From NCBI GenBank assembly GCA_021788095.1, contig JAJYLB010000006.1, positions 49,848 through 113,847 on the forward strand: a stretch of DNA of 64,000 nucleotides, written 5' to 3'. Position 1 is the first letter of the stretch; each line of letters starts with the position of its first letter. Source of the DNA: Acidobacteriota bacterium (GTDB lineage: Bacteria; Acidobacteriota; Terriglobia; Acidiferrales; UBA7541). This document shows positions 25,701 to 34,150 of the stretch, piece by piece. A program made the translations under genes and the position numbers. The notes beneath the pieces were generated by a model that saw nothing but the letters and a program-made list of their open reading frames with translations, was not told the DNA's origin and made no database searches.

Positions 25701-26011
25701 GAGGGCGCCAGCGCGATCGCGCCGATCGAGCTGCTGGCCTCATGCTCGAAAATCGCTTTCCAGCTGTGTCCTCCGTCGCTGCTCTTCCAGACCCCGCCGC
25801 CGGCCGCCCCGACGTAGTAAACCCTCGGATTGCCGGGAATGCCGACCACCACGGAGACGCGCCCGCCGGCGACGGCGGGTCCCAAGTCCACAAAATGCAT
25901 GTCTGGATAAAGCCCTTTTTTATTGCCGGTCTGCTCTTGCGCCCGGCCGCCCGTCACGAAGGCCAGCGAGCAAGCTGCGAGAACGGCAAACACAACGACA
26001 AGACGTTTCAT
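22712..26011 (-). CDS. large secreted BNR/sortilin-like (VPS10) multi-propeller protein
   Basis: 1099 residues with a signal peptide (MKRLVVVFAVLAACSLAFV, cleavage near GGRAQ). Many BNR/Asp-box repeats (SSDGGHSWK, SPDGGNNWQ, TTDGGKTWKK, STDGGETWAK, TMDGGKTWT, TRDGGKTWTN, SSDGGDTWQK) build two propellers to about residue 700. Then come an Ig-like/C-terminal region and a Gly/Pro/Arg low-complexity insert at about 23520-23660. Proteins of this kind are often labelled glycosyl hydrolase, but I see no catalytic signature and do not assign activity. The ATG at 26009-26011 is chosen because the signal peptide begins there. It is monocistronic with its own hairpin downstream. Confidence 0.88.
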   Translation of the reverse strand: MKRLVVVFAVLAACSLAFVTGGRAQEQTGNKKGLYPDMHFVDLGPAVAGGRVSVVVGIPGNPRVYYVGAAGGGVWKSSDGGHSWKAIFEHEASSSIGAIALAPSNPNLVWVGTGEANPRNDVIDGAGLYFSPDGGNNWQFMGFGNAGQISTILVDPQDANTVFVGVLGKVWTPNADRGVFKTTDGGKTWKKVLFVNDTTGVSNMVMGPDNPRVLFAGMWQSRRYPWTLDDGGPASGIYRSTDGGETWAKLTKGLPSGLVGRIALAVAPTNPDHVYALVEAKTGLLWQSMDMGDSWTSVSDNHSLDVRPFYFSRLFVAPNNEDKVYFVSFYLLESNDGGHTTRVIDRGVHVDHHALWIDPKDPQRMIQGNDGGAYLTLNGGGDWEFLDGMPIEEDYMAGIGAGHPYTLCSGLQDNNGWCGNAQEGWYTVAGGDGQYAVPAPSDPHIIYAEAQNGSLDRLDLVHHIRWSIRPYEPGVEQEAPSQLKYRFNWTTPFAVSPTDANEVYLGANVLFRTMDGGKTWTVISPDLTRNDKTKQVSSGGPIEYDISGAETYDTIMSITLAPSDPNVIWVGSDDGMVHVTRDGGKTWTNVTPNIPGAPEWARVYQVGVSPFDPGTAYVSFDAHMLGDLHAYAYRTHDYGKTWQKIVTGLPDEPVHVVREDPNQRGLLFLGCDTGLYDSSDGGDTWQKSPVEFPVVPVWDIQFVKSEHDLVLATHGRGLFVLNDLRPIEEMTAAIQASNFHLFSVNDVTLANFFFGGMRGQNSTLYRIPFAPSGAEIDYYVKTAIKGPAGPGGPGRPGAQAGPGRGMAGGARGPGMAGGGRPGPGRGPVKIVIADQAGHTVDTLHAPANAGVNRFVWNLRYAAAVPYRGEQRRPPPGGGGGRAAFFGRGGGPEVAPGKYKVSVTVNGDTQTQTVDVLSDPSIPVAPGAFQEEVAYGLQARDMMNALDEMLNRIDQLDGQVAAFSSAARPAADDPGPGSRYAPLLDEGRSVQRALNELKASLYDTKVQRSVPEDDIHFLADLHGKVQGLQGTGAIGYGQPVTAQAREAMNAVRQELEKKLADYSQILKTQVASYNKLAKQDDAPSLFAGEPVTLTTTADPK

Positions 26012-26332
26012 CTGTCTTACCCCTTTCGCCGTCACCACTCCGAATCACGGCAGAAAACCTTCCGAGGCAGTGAGACACGGAATCCGGCACCCAGGTAACA
26101 AGGAATTTCGGTCACCGAAAGACGATCGCCGACCCCTGGACTTTCCTCGGTCAGGAAACCGGTATGCGGTCGAGAATGCGCAGGCACCGTGGCTCAATCA
26201 CCCAAAACCTTTCGCAACCTATCACAAAGGCCGTGAGTCACCAAGAGGTTCGTTCGCCCGGTAAAGCCTCAGGTTTACACAGGGAATCGTTCAGGGGAAC
26301 GGGCGGCTGGTTCTGAGCTCGCCCCGACCGGT
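26012..26332. other. intergenic region with a 15-bp palindrome
   Basis: 321 bp between two minus-strand genes. It contains TTTCGGT-C-ACCGAAA (26106-26120), a perfect palindrome about 95 bp upstream of the BNR-protein start, which could be an operator. No coding frame is convincing. Confidence 0.4.
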
Positions 26333-27529
26333 TCAGTAAAAATCCGTCGGATCGATAGGCTTGGTGGTCAAACCGAGTTGGAGGATCTCGACCGACCGCC
26401 GGCGGTCGAAGATCAGCCCCGGCCACGTGCGTTTAATTCCGACGCGGATGATCCCGAGCGCAAGGCCCGCGATCAGCGTGATCCCCAGGATCGTGAAGGT
26501 TCCGAAGATGATACCAACCACGTAATCCACCATCGTTAACGGGCGCCGCCCGGGTGGCGGCTCGTCCCACGTAACGATGGACTGATAGCGAATCTCTCCC
26601 AGAAGCCTCGCAGCCGCCGCTGCGTCACCGGTTCCGAAAACCAAGCCCAGCATCGAGCCGGAACGTCTTTCGTAAAGGATTGGGAGCTTCCCACCCGTCC
26701 CTTGCCCGGGAGGGGGATTGATTTCGAACCCTCGTGCCAGCCCTTTCGCAAATTTCTCCGCCAGTTGGGGGGTGGGATAGGAAGCCAGGATCAGCGTCAT
26801 TCTCGCGGCCCCAATCTCATACTGGGCTGTTTCCGCCTCCGCCTCGTCCCCGAACCCCAGCCAGTCGCCTCCGGGCCATGCGGCCCCTGGCGTTTGGCCG
26901 GGGCGTCCGCGAAAGGCTTGGGTCTCCGTTTCGAGTAGCGCCGCTTCGAGCGTGCTCGGATCGGGCGCGTAGCGATCGGTATGGGGAACCAAGCCTTTCG
27001 CCGGGAGATAGTCAGGAAGACTCGGATAAGCTTGGCGACTGGCGCGGCGCTGGAGGGCCCGCGCCAAGGCTACGAAGCCGCTCCGATCGGCAGCGAGGTC
27101 CTCGCCCGTGACTTCCACCAGAAAATTGCCCACGAGCATCATCGCGTCTTCCCGGCCAATGGCGGCGTGCGGCGTCGGCTTAAAACTGGTGACGGGCGCC
27201 GGCCGCAAGAACGAATACGCGCTGTAAGCCCAGGAGGGATCTGCCAGCGAGTACACCGTGACTTCCAGGGATGCGCCCCCGCGCCGGTAGGACTGCCTCT
27301 CGGCTGCTTGTTCGTGGCAATCGCGGAGAACGGCGGCTTGGGCGGGGGGAAGTTCGGCCAGGGTAACTGCGCGGGCGCTATGGGGTACCGCTTGCCAGGC
27401 GCCAAAGCGTCCGGGTAAGACGCTCTGCGCCGGTCCGAGCCTACCCGCTTTGGCAGGCCTGCCCGCCGTGGCGACTTGCGCCGCTACGATGACCACCGCC
27501 GCGAGCACCGAACCGCGCATTTCCGCCAT
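26333..27529 (-). CDS. DUF6599-like secreted/membrane-anchored protein
   Basis: 398 residues with a signal peptide (about 1-22). The long extracytoplasmic part carries features that recur in acidobacterial DUF6599 proteins: a start region LPGRFGAWQAVPH, VTVYSLADPSWAYSAYSFLRP, and two further copies of a DPS-like lobe. One membrane helix at about 340-365 (IIFGTFTILGITLIAGLALGIIRVG) is followed by a short basic cytoplasmic tail. Function is unknown. It is 44 bp downstream of the amidase gene on the same strand, so the two may be co-transcribed. Confidence 0.7.
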   Translation of the reverse strand: MAEMRGSVLAAVVIVAAQVATAGRPAKAGRLGPAQSVLPGRFGAWQAVPHSARAVTLAELPPAQAAVLRDCHEQAAERQSYRRGGASLEVTVYSLADPSWAYSAYSFLRPAPVTSFKPTPHAAIGREDAMMLVGNFLVEVTGEDLAADRSGFVALARALQRRASRQAYPSLPDYLPAKGLVPHTDRYAPDPSTLEAALLETETQAFRGRPGQTPGAAWPGGDWLGFGDEAEAETAQYEIGAARMTLILASYPTPQLAEKFAKGLARGFEINPPPGQGTGGKLPILYERRSGSMLGLVFGTGDAAAAARLLGEIRYQSIVTWDEPPPGRRPLTMVDYVVGIIFGTFTILGITLIAGLALGIIRVGIKRTWPGLIFDRRRSVEILQLGLTTKPIDPTDFY

Positions 27530-27573
27530 TCTAACCCCGATGCCGGGGCCAAGGGCGCGATTTCGCCGTCGCG

Positions 27574-29385
27574 CTACCGCTCGTCGGTGGATGCCTGCCC
27601 AGCCGCATGGAAACTCAGGCTGTTCAGGCTCGCGAGGTAGCGGCGGATGCCGTCGAAGATGCCCTCGGCGACCCGTTGCCGGTAACGTGGCTCGCCTAGC
27701 AGGCGTTCGTCAGTGGGGTTGCTGAGGAAAGAGACTTCCACGAGGACGGAAGGCATGTGCGCCCCGATCAGCACGACGAAGGGAGCCTTCTTCACTCCGC
27801 GATCGCGAATGAGGACGTGCCCGAGCTGAAGCTGGTCCACCAGGGTGTGATCGATATCGGCCGCGAGCGCCCGCGATTCGTCGATCTTGTCGTTCAGCGA
27901 GATCTTCTGCAGCAAGCTCTGGAGCTGGTGCTCCGGCTCCTGGGCAAGCGCGTTTTCGCGCGCAGCCACTGCCAGGGCTTCGGGCGAAGTGGTGAAGTTC
28001 AAAAAGTAGGCTTCGACACCGCGTGCGGCGTCGTCGGGGCTGGAATTTCCATGGATGGAGATAAAGAGGTCGGCCTTGGCCTGATTGGCGATCCGCGTGC
28101 GCTCCTGAAGCGGCACGAACACGTCGGTCTTGCGGGTGTAGATCACCTGAGTATCGGGCAGCTTCTGCTGGATCAGGCGGCCGAGCCGCAGGGCGATGGC
28201 CAGGCAAACGGTCTTCTCTTCCAAGCCATTTGGCCCGATGGTCCCCGTGTCGAATCCGCCGTGACCCGGGTCGATGACGATCCGGTAAATCTTCAAGCCC
28301 AGCACACGGGTAAGCGACGGCGCTCCCGATGCCAGCGGACGCGCGGGCGATAGGTTGCCTTTCGACGGCAGCGCGTAAGCTGCCGCCGTCGTCGCAGGCT
28401 GGGCCGCTCCGGTTCTCCCCGGCGAGGGGCCCAGGCGAATCAAGAGCCGGTAGGGAGCCCGAAGTAGAGATGCCGCGTAGGCGGTTCCGGGAGCGATGGC
28501 GAGCACCAAACGAACCACGTGCGGCGCGTTCTGGGCTACTCGCAGGGAGCCGACATACGGGCTGGTCACCGGGATCGTTTCGCCGTGAGGGTGGGCGAGG
28601 TAGGCTCTGGAAAGATCGAAGTACACGCGATCGGGTCGAGCGATACGCCCGGACTGATATTTCACCGGGCCGCTCAGCCCCACCAGAATATCCGTCTCGC
28701 CTGCCGCTTCTTGCGGGGCCACCGAGCGCACGAGCACGGCGCTCGTCCCCGCTTCGCCCCCCGTTTCGTCGGCCATCGAAAGAAGCGGCTCGCCGTCAAA
28801 TCCCGGCCCGGCATCGCCCGCCCCGGATGTTGCGGACCTCGCCGCGCGTTTCGGCCCCGCGGAATCCGACGCCAATTCGAGCCGCGCGGTATCCGCCTGA
28901 TCGGAAGAGGGATACTTCGTGACGAGCCGCGCGAGGAATTTCCTGGCTTGGTCGCGGTTTCCCAGAGGACGCTGCTCGAGCCTGGCGGCGTCGTAGAGCG
29001 CTTCGGGAACCAGCCGCGACCGCGGATACCTGCGGATGAGAGTCTGGTAGGCCGCGAGCGATTTGCCGAAATAGGCCGAATCGAATAGCTGACCCATCTG
29101 GCGGTAGAGTCGTCCCATCTCGAGGAGTGAGGGGGCGACAAGCGCAGGCACCGGCGCGGTATGCTCTACGCGCTGGTAGGCTGCAACTACTTTCAGGTAG
29201 TCGCTCTCCTCGCGCCGGCCCCCGAGCCGAGATTCCAACTTCCCTTCGAGGGTTTGCGCCCTCTGAAATTGGTGCCGGGCGGCCGCAAGGGTAGCTTCCG
29301 AAGCCGGCCCGCCACGGGCGGGCACTGCCGCCAAGGCTGTGCCGCAGAGCAGCGCAAGGAGTGCGATCACACTTCGTTGCGACAC
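27574..29385 (-). CDS. N-acetylmuramoyl-L-alanine amidase with AMIN domain (AmiC-like)
   Basis: 603 residues: signal peptide; TPR-like helical segment about 30-180 (FQRAQTLEGKLES, GKSLAAYQTLIRRYPRS); AMIN domain about 225-320 for septal or peptidoglycan targeting; and the zinc-dependent Amidase_3 domain about 365-590. Zinc ligands and catalytic residues are visible in VIDPGHGGFDTG, GLEEK, ISIHGNSS and VLVEVSFLSNP. It cleaves the MurNAc-L-Ala bond in the periplasm during cell separation. The N-terminal TPR region is an unusual addition compared with E. coli AmiC. Confidence 0.94.
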   Translation of the reverse strand: MSQRSVIALLALLCGTALAAVPARGGPASEATLAAARHQFQRAQTLEGKLESRLGGRREESDYLKVVAAYQRVEHTAPVPALVAPSLLEMGRLYRQMGQLFDSAYFGKSLAAYQTLIRRYPRSRLVPEALYDAARLEQRPLGNRDQARKFLARLVTKYPSSDQADTARLELASDSAGPKRAARSATSGAGDAGPGFDGEPLLSMADETGGEAGTSAVLVRSVAPQEAAGETDILVGLSGPVKYQSGRIARPDRVYFDLSRAYLAHPHGETIPVTSPYVGSLRVAQNAPHVVRLVLAIAPGTAYAASLLRAPYRLLIRLGPSPGRTGAAQPATTAAAYALPSKGNLSPARPLASGAPSLTRVLGLKIYRIVIDPGHGGFDTGTIGPNGLEEKTVCLAIALRLGRLIQQKLPDTQVIYTRKTDVFVPLQERTRIANQAKADLFISIHGNSSPDDAARGVEAYFLNFTTSPEALAVAARENALAQEPEHQLQSLLQKISLNDKIDESRALAADIDHTLVDQLQLGHVLIRDRGVKKAPFVVLIGAHMPSVLVEVSFLSNPTDERLLGEPRYRQRVAEGIFDGIRRYLASLNSLSFHAAGQASTDER

Positions 29386-29525
29386 ACGTCCGCTCCCGTT
29401 TGGTTGCCAAGGGAAGGCGAATCAATTCGTAGCAGAGGAGCGGGCTCGGCGCGTGCCCGAAATCACAACAACCCCTCTTTGGAAGCTATTCCACGGCAAA
29501 GACTTAGAGGTTTCGGGTAGTTCCC

Positions 29526-29573
29526 GGTCCTAGGACCTGGATTTCCCCTGAGGCCTATGCCATAGCCTCCAGG
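29526..29573. other. two palindromic elements between alaS and the amidase gene
   Basis: GGTCCTAGGACC (29526-29537) is a perfect palindrome. CCTGAGG...CCTCCAGG (29547-29573) can form a hairpin of about 12 bp with single bulges. Both follow the alaS stop on the minus strand, so they may act as a terminator, but no U-run follows. Confidence 0.35.
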
Positions 29574-29590
29574 TTTCTGGCGCACTGCAA

Positions 29591-32272
29591 TTATAGCATC
29601 CGGTCAACCAGGGCGGGCACCTCGGCAAGCGCCCTTTCGAGCCCTGCTGTGTCCTTACCGCCAGCCTCCGCCAAGTCGGGTTTCCCCCCGCCGCTTCCGC
29701 CTACCAGGCGCGCCAACTCCTGCACGATCTTTCCGGCGTGAAGGCGGGAGGTGAGATCGCGGGTGACGGCGGCCACCAGGGCGACCCTGCCGTTTTCGGT
29801 CGAACCCAGCACGACGACGCCGCTGCCCAGCTTCTGCCGGAGAGTATCTGCCAGCTCGCGCATGGCCACGCGGTCGGTATCGCCAATCCGCGCCGAGATC
29901 ACTCGGACGCTTTTCACGCTCTGCGCTTGCTCGACCAGGTCATCAGCTTGCGACCGGGCGGCTTTTTTCTTGAGCGCTTCGAGCTGCCGCTCGAGCTGCC
30001 GGACTTGGCCTTCCACGCGCTCGAGCGCAGGCAGGATTTCCCCGGTTCCCACACCCAGCCGGGCGGCGGCAGCCTCCAGCGTCGCCTGCGCCGCGCGATA
30101 GTTCTCCACGGCCGCCTCGCCGGTTATGGCTTCGATCCGGCGCACGCCCGCGGCTACCGATTCCTCTCCCACCACCTTGAACAGGCCGATATCGCCCGTC
30201 CGGCGCACGTGCGTGCCGCCGCACAGTTCCCTGCTGTAGTACCCGCGCTCGGTTTCGGGATCGGGAATCGTCACCACACGGACGTTCTGTTCTGGATATT
30301 TCTCGCCGAAAAAGGCCAGCGCGCCGGAACCGAGCGCCTGATCCAGCGGAGCGATGTCGGTAACCAGCTCCAAATTCTTGCGAATCTCCGCGTTCACCTG
30401 GGTTTCGACCTCTCCCAGCTCCTCCGGATCGAGCGGAGCGAAATGGGAGAAATCGAATCGCAGGTGGTCTGGCGCGACGAGCGAGCCCGACTGCTTCACG
30501 TGCCCTCCCAAAACGTTTCGCAAGGCGGCGTGCAGCAGGTGAGTGGCGGTGTGGTTGCGCCGGGTGTTCTCCCGCCGCGCGCCATCCGCCACCGTCGTCA
30601 CCAGGTCTCCCACCCGCAGCTGCCGCCGCGCCACCACGCGATGCGCCACCAACCCCGTCACCGGATAGTAAGCGCCGCGAACCTCGGCAATCGGCTGGGG
30701 ATTCTCGCCCGCGAGCAGCACGCCGACGTCCGCCACCTGCCCGCCCGCTTCCGCGTAGAACGAAGTTCGGTCGAGCACGACTTCGCATTCTTCGCCCGGC
30801 TCGACACCGTCGCGCAGCCCTGTCGCGTCGACCAAAGCCAGGATCTTCGCGTCGCGCGCCGCGGTCGCATAGTAGAATTCGGGCTCCGTACGGTAGGTCT
30901 CCGCCAAGTGCGTGTAGACGGGTCGCGCCGCTTCCTTCGAAACGCCCTTCCAGGACGCCTTGGCACGCTCCCGCTGCTTTTCGAGGTCGGCTTGGAATGC
31001 CCGCTCGGCGTCGGGGGCGACGGCCCAGCCGCGCCGGGCCGCAAGGTCGAGCACGAAATCCGGCCTAAGCCCGAGGGTATCGTACGCGTGGAAGAGGTCG
31101 CTCCCGCGGACCGCCGGGCGGCTCTCGGCGCCCGTCTCGCCTTCCAGCCGCTTTTCGAGCAGGCGCACGGCCGGCGCCACCAGCCGGGCGTACTTTTCCT
31201 CCTCATCTCGCAGCGTGGCGGCGATCCGCGCTATCGACTGGCCCAGTTCCGGGTACGGTTCCTTCATCAAATCCGCAACGTCGCCCGCCAGGCGGTAGAG
31301 GAACGGCTTCTCCAGCCCGAGCCTGCGGCCGTGATCGATGGCGCGGCGAATGATCTTGCGGAGCACATATCCTCGGCCTTCGTTCGATGGGAATACCCCG
31401 TCCGCGACGAGGAACGTCGCCGAGCGGCTGTGGTCGGCCAGGATGCGCAGCGAAACGTCGGCTTCCTCTTCCTCGCCGTAACCCTTGCCGGAAATCTCGC
31501 TCGCATCTTCGATCAGCGGATGCAGCAGGTCCGTATCGAAATTGCTCAGTTTGCCTTCGAGCGCCGCTGCGACGCGCTCGAGCCCCGCGCCCGTATCGAC
31601 CGAAGGCCGAGGCAGCGGCTGCATCGCGCCGTCGCTCGCGCGGTTGAACTGCATGAACACGAGGTTCCAAATCTCGACGTAGCGGCCGCATCCGCACGGG
31701 AACCGGCAATCGGCGTGACCCTGATCGCTCGCCTCCGGACCAAAATCGTAGAAAAGCTCCGAGCACGGTCCGCAGGGCCCGGTGTCGCCCATCGCCCAGA
31801 AATTGTCCTCGTCGAATCGCGCGACCCGCTCCGCGGCCGCGCCGGCGATCTCCTGCCAAAGCGCGAACGCCTCGTCGTCGTCCACATGTACCGTGAAGTA
31901 CAGCCGGTCGGCGGGCATCTGCCAAACGCCGTTCGTCAGCTCCCATGCGTAGGCGATCGCCTCGCGCTTGAAGTAGTCCCCGAAACTGAAGTTTCCCAGC
32001 ATCTCGAAAAACGTCTGGTGCCGCCGCGTTCGCCCCACCACCTCGAGATCGTTGTGCTTGCCCCCGGCGCGAACGCACTTCTGGCAGGAAGTTGCGCGGG
32101 AGTAGTCCCGCTGCTCGAGTCCCAGGAAGACGTCCTTGAACTGGTTCATGCCCGCGTTGGCAAAGAGCAGCGTGGGATCGCCCAAGGGCACCAGCGAGGA
32201 ACTGGGCACGACGCGATGGCCGCGGCTGGCGAAGAAATCAAGAAAGGAACTTCGAATGTCGTTGCCGGTCAC
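29591..32272 (-). CDS. alaS: alanyl-tRNA synthetase
   Basis: 893 residues from the GTG at 32270-32272, which starts at the conserved IRSSFLDFFASRGH. Motif 2/3 regions of the class II catalytic core (PSSSLVPLGDPTLLFANAGMNQ, SCQKCVRAGGKHNDLE) are followed by the editing domain (NHTATHLLHAAL and ELCGGTHVRRTGDIG with zinc His/Cys ligands) and the C-Ala domain ending GGSGGGKPDLAEAGG. Length and architecture are normal. It charges tRNA-Ala and clears Ser/Gly mischarging. The frame extends upstream to 32407, but those residues are not conserved. Confidence 0.98.
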   Translation of the reverse strand: MTGNDIRSSFLDFFASRGHRVVPSSSLVPLGDPTLLFANAGMNQFKDVFLGLEQRDYSRATSCQKCVRAGGKHNDLEVVGRTRRHQTFFEMLGNFSFGDYFKREAIAYAWELTNGVWQMPADRLYFTVHVDDDEAFALWQEIAGAAAERVARFDEDNFWAMGDTGPCGPCSELFYDFGPEASDQGHADCRFPCGCGRYVEIWNLVFMQFNRASDGAMQPLPRPSVDTGAGLERVAAALEGKLSNFDTDLLHPLIEDASEISGKGYGEEEEADVSLRILADHSRSATFLVADGVFPSNEGRGYVLRKIIRRAIDHGRRLGLEKPFLYRLAGDVADLMKEPYPELGQSIARIAATLRDEEEKYARLVAPAVRLLEKRLEGETGAESRPAVRGSDLFHAYDTLGLRPDFVLDLAARRGWAVAPDAERAFQADLEKQRERAKASWKGVSKEAARPVYTHLAETYRTEPEFYYATAARDAKILALVDATGLRDGVEPGEECEVVLDRTSFYAEAGGQVADVGVLLAGENPQPIAEVRGAYYPVTGLVAHRVVARRQLRVGDLVTTVADGARRENTRRNHTATHLLHAALRNVLGGHVKQSGSLVAPDHLRFDFSHFAPLDPEELGEVETQVNAEIRKNLELVTDIAPLDQALGSGALAFFGEKYPEQNVRVVTIPDPETERGYYSRELCGGTHVRRTGDIGLFKVVGEESVAAGVRRIEAITGEAAVENYRAAQATLEAAAARLGVGTGEILPALERVEGQVRQLERQLEALKKKAARSQADDLVEQAQSVKSVRVISARIGDTDRVAMRELADTLRQKLGSGVVVLGSTENGRVALVAAVTRDLTSRLHAGKIVQELARLVGGSGGGKPDLAEAGGKDTAGLERALAEVPALVDRML

Positions 32273-32500
32273 TTCCCCTCGCCTCCGCCGCGCACCCGCG
32301 GGCGCGCCTTCCCCCTGGCTGGCGGGGTCGGCGTGGGTCGCGTCGCGGGATTGAACGCCCGAATTATCGCAAACGCTTCCCCGCCCCGCAACGCATCGCC
32401 GGCACACCCCGATTCACCGCAGAGCCGCTGAGGGCGCCAAGAGTGACCGGCCGGCGCCGGGACGTTTGGCGGCCCTCCCGTCTTGGAAGCTCTTGCAACC

Positions 32501-32569
32501 CCCCCGGTTCGGGGGTCGGAGCTTCAGCTCCGACATCAAGGCCCGCCAAATGAAGGGGCTTCAGCCCCT
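32501..32569. repeat. three consecutive short hairpins
   Basis: CCCCCG-GTT-CGGGGG (32501-32515), TCGGAGCT-TC-AGCTCCGA (32516-32533) and AGGGGCT-TC-AGCCCCT (32554-32569). The last two share the GCT-TC-AGC loop. They lie in the 386-bp gap between the HAD gene's end and alaS's start (both minus strand) and could end the HAD transcript or be dispersed hairpin repeats. No gene is visible in the gap. Confidence 0.55.
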
Positions 32570-32658
32570 GAAGCATGGCGACTTTCGCTTGGAACTTGCA
32601 ACCTGGGGCACCAGCCGCCTCCGTAGGGGCACCCTGCAGCGTGCCCCCGCCCGTTCCC

Positions 32659-33498
32659 TCAGCCCTCGACCGCCGCGAGCGCAGAGACCGACGCCGCCTG
32701 CCGCAGCGTTACCCAATCCGTCTGCGCGCGATCCCATTCCTGGATGAGGAACCCCTGGGCTTCGAAGAACTCCCGAATGCGCGGCCGCGGCCAGCCCGCG
32801 ATGGTATCGAGGATCGGTACGAGCACCGCCAAGGCATTGGCGGCAAGCACGGTGCGCCTGGCGATCTGAGCCACGTGGCGCGTCTCCGCCAGCGCGATGG
32901 TGAGCCCCTCCCGCGCGTTCAACTCGAGCATCACGTGGACGTCCGAGCCGCCATCGCCCGCGTAAACCACATGGTCGGGCCCCACCTGCAGATCGGCCAT
33001 GAGTTGGTTCAGGATCACCGCCTTGCCGTAGCCCGCCGTCGCGCGAACGATCGTCTCGATCTCTCCAGAAGCGCTGTAGCGGAATTCCGTTCCAAAAATG
33101 TGGTCGGCGGGAACGATCCCTTCGAGCGCCGATTGAATCACTTCGGCGGGTGCGGCGGATAGGATGTAGAAATCGAAGTGGTAGCCGTCGATTCCGCCAT
33201 CGAGGATTTCATAGAGCAGGCGGATGTTCTCCTTCAGCCGAATTCGCCGGCCGACTTCGGCGAGGTGCTCCTTGCGCACCCGCGTGCGGAATTCCGGGTC
33301 GTGCAGCAGCAGATAGGCCAGCTCCGCGCCTTGCTGCACCAAATTGAGCCGAGCCATTCCCGCCGCCTTGCGTTTGAACTCTTCGATCGGCACGCCGATG
33401 ATTTCGCTCAGCAGGAAGCCGGTGTCGTTGAACGTCAGCGTCTGATCGAAGTCGCTGGCGAACAGATAGTGTTTTAGCGTCCTCTCGTTCGTCGTCAT
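32659..33498 (-). CDS. HAD-family phosphatase
   Basis: 279 residues from the ATG at 33496-33498. The HAD motifs are present: nucleophile SDFDQTLT (motif I), ILSAAP (II), a Lys in GYGKAVI (III) and GDGGSDVHVM (IV). The helical cap lies between motifs I and II. The layout resembles phosphoserine-phosphatase-like HAD enzymes; the substrate is unknown. A GTG two codons upstream (33504) is an alternative start. It is upstream of alaS on the same strand but separated by the hairpin array. Confidence 0.88.
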   Translation of the reverse strand: MTTNERTLKHYLFASDFDQTLTFNDTGFLLSEIIGVPIEEFKRKAAGMARLNLVQQGAELAYLLLHDPEFRTRVRKEHLAEVGRRIRLKENIRLLYEILDGGIDGYHFDFYILSAAPAEVIQSALEGIVPADHIFGTEFRYSASGEIETIVRATAGYGKAVILNQLMADLQVGPDHVVYAGDGGSDVHVMLELNAREGLTIALAETRHVAQIARRTVLAANALAVLVPILDTIAGWPRPRIREFFEAQGFLIQEWDRAQTDWVTLRQAASVSALAAVEG

Positions 33499-33752
33499 TT
33501 CCACCCTTCCCTGCGTTTCCGGAGAAGTGAACTGCAGGCCTTCGTCAACTCTTTTAGATGCTCGCTCTCGCCAAAAGAGTGCAGCCCCCGTACCCTGTTA
33601 TATCCCAAACTTCCTGTCGCCCGCCTTTACCACCGCTCCGCCCCACTCGGCGGACCACTCCTCAGGGTGGTACGGGTGCCCCTGGCCCGTTGAACCTCGA
33701 AATCCTCTGGCTGTCCCCTGTAACCTGTTCCCTGTCCCCTTTGAAGTGGTGG

Positions 33753-33782
33753 TTGACATTCTACCCTGCTTAGGGGTAGAGT
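33753..33782 (+). promoter_or_regulatory. padR promoter with internal operator palindrome
   Basis: -35 TTGACA (33753-33758), 18-nt spacer, -10 TAGAGT (33777-33782). A perfect inverted repeat TCTACCC-N7-GGGTAGA (33760-33780) fills the spacer and overlaps the -10, well placed for autorepression by PadR. The predicted start point (about 33789) coincides with the ATG at 33790, so the message may be leaderless. Confidence 0.55.
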
Positions 33783-33789
33783 GACTACC

Positions 33790-34149
33790 ATGACCCTCCA
33801 AGAAGACTCCAAGAGCCGGATCGAATTGATGCAAGGCACCCTCGATATGCTCGTTCTGCGCACGCTCGTTCTCGGCCCCGCTCACGGCCACGAAATCGCC
33901 AAGCACATCCAGCGCACTACCGACGACGTCCTCCAGGTCGAGCACGGCTCGCTCTACCCCGCCCTTCATCGCCTGGAAAGGAAAGGCTGGGTCGCGTCGA
34001 AATGGGAGATGCCCAAGGGCGGAAAGCGCGAGTTCAAGTACTACCGCCTCACCCCCGCGGGCAAGAAGCAGCTCACCGCCGAGCACTCCAAATGGCGGCG
34101 CCTGGTGGCCTCCATCGGCCGCGTGATGGAACCCGCCCGGGAGGGATGA
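33790..34149 (+). CDS. PadR-family transcriptional regulator (acidobacterial ADOP-associated type)
   Basis: 119 residues. The PadR winged helix shows LMQGTLDMLVLRTLVLGPAH, VEHGSLYPALHRLERKGW and the YYRLTPAGKKQL wing, followed by a short C-terminal dimerisation helix. This PadR subtype typically precedes acidobacterial permease genes, as here: the ADOP start lies one base after its stop, implying coupled expression. A GTG at 33781 is an alternative start with AGGGG four bases upstream. It probably represses its own operon through the palindrome at 33760-33780. Confidence 0.95.
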   Translation: MTLQEDSKSRIELMQGTLDMLVLRTLVLGPAHGHEIAKHIQRTTDDVLQVEHGSLYPALHRLERKGWVASKWEMPKGGKREFKYYRLTPAGKKQLTAEHSKWRRLVASIGRVMEPAREG

Positions 34150-34150
34150 G

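Noticed and set aside
22712..26011. Assignment as a glycosyl hydrolase
   Set aside because: BNR/Asp-box propellers alone are not evidence of catalysis and I see no active-site signature.
29738..32431. Very long open frame (about 900 codons) on the plus strand opposite alaS
   Set aside because: It is the antisense of a complete, unmistakable AlaS; its translation is low-complexity Arg/His/Gln-rich with no domain. Such frames are common in GC-rich genes.
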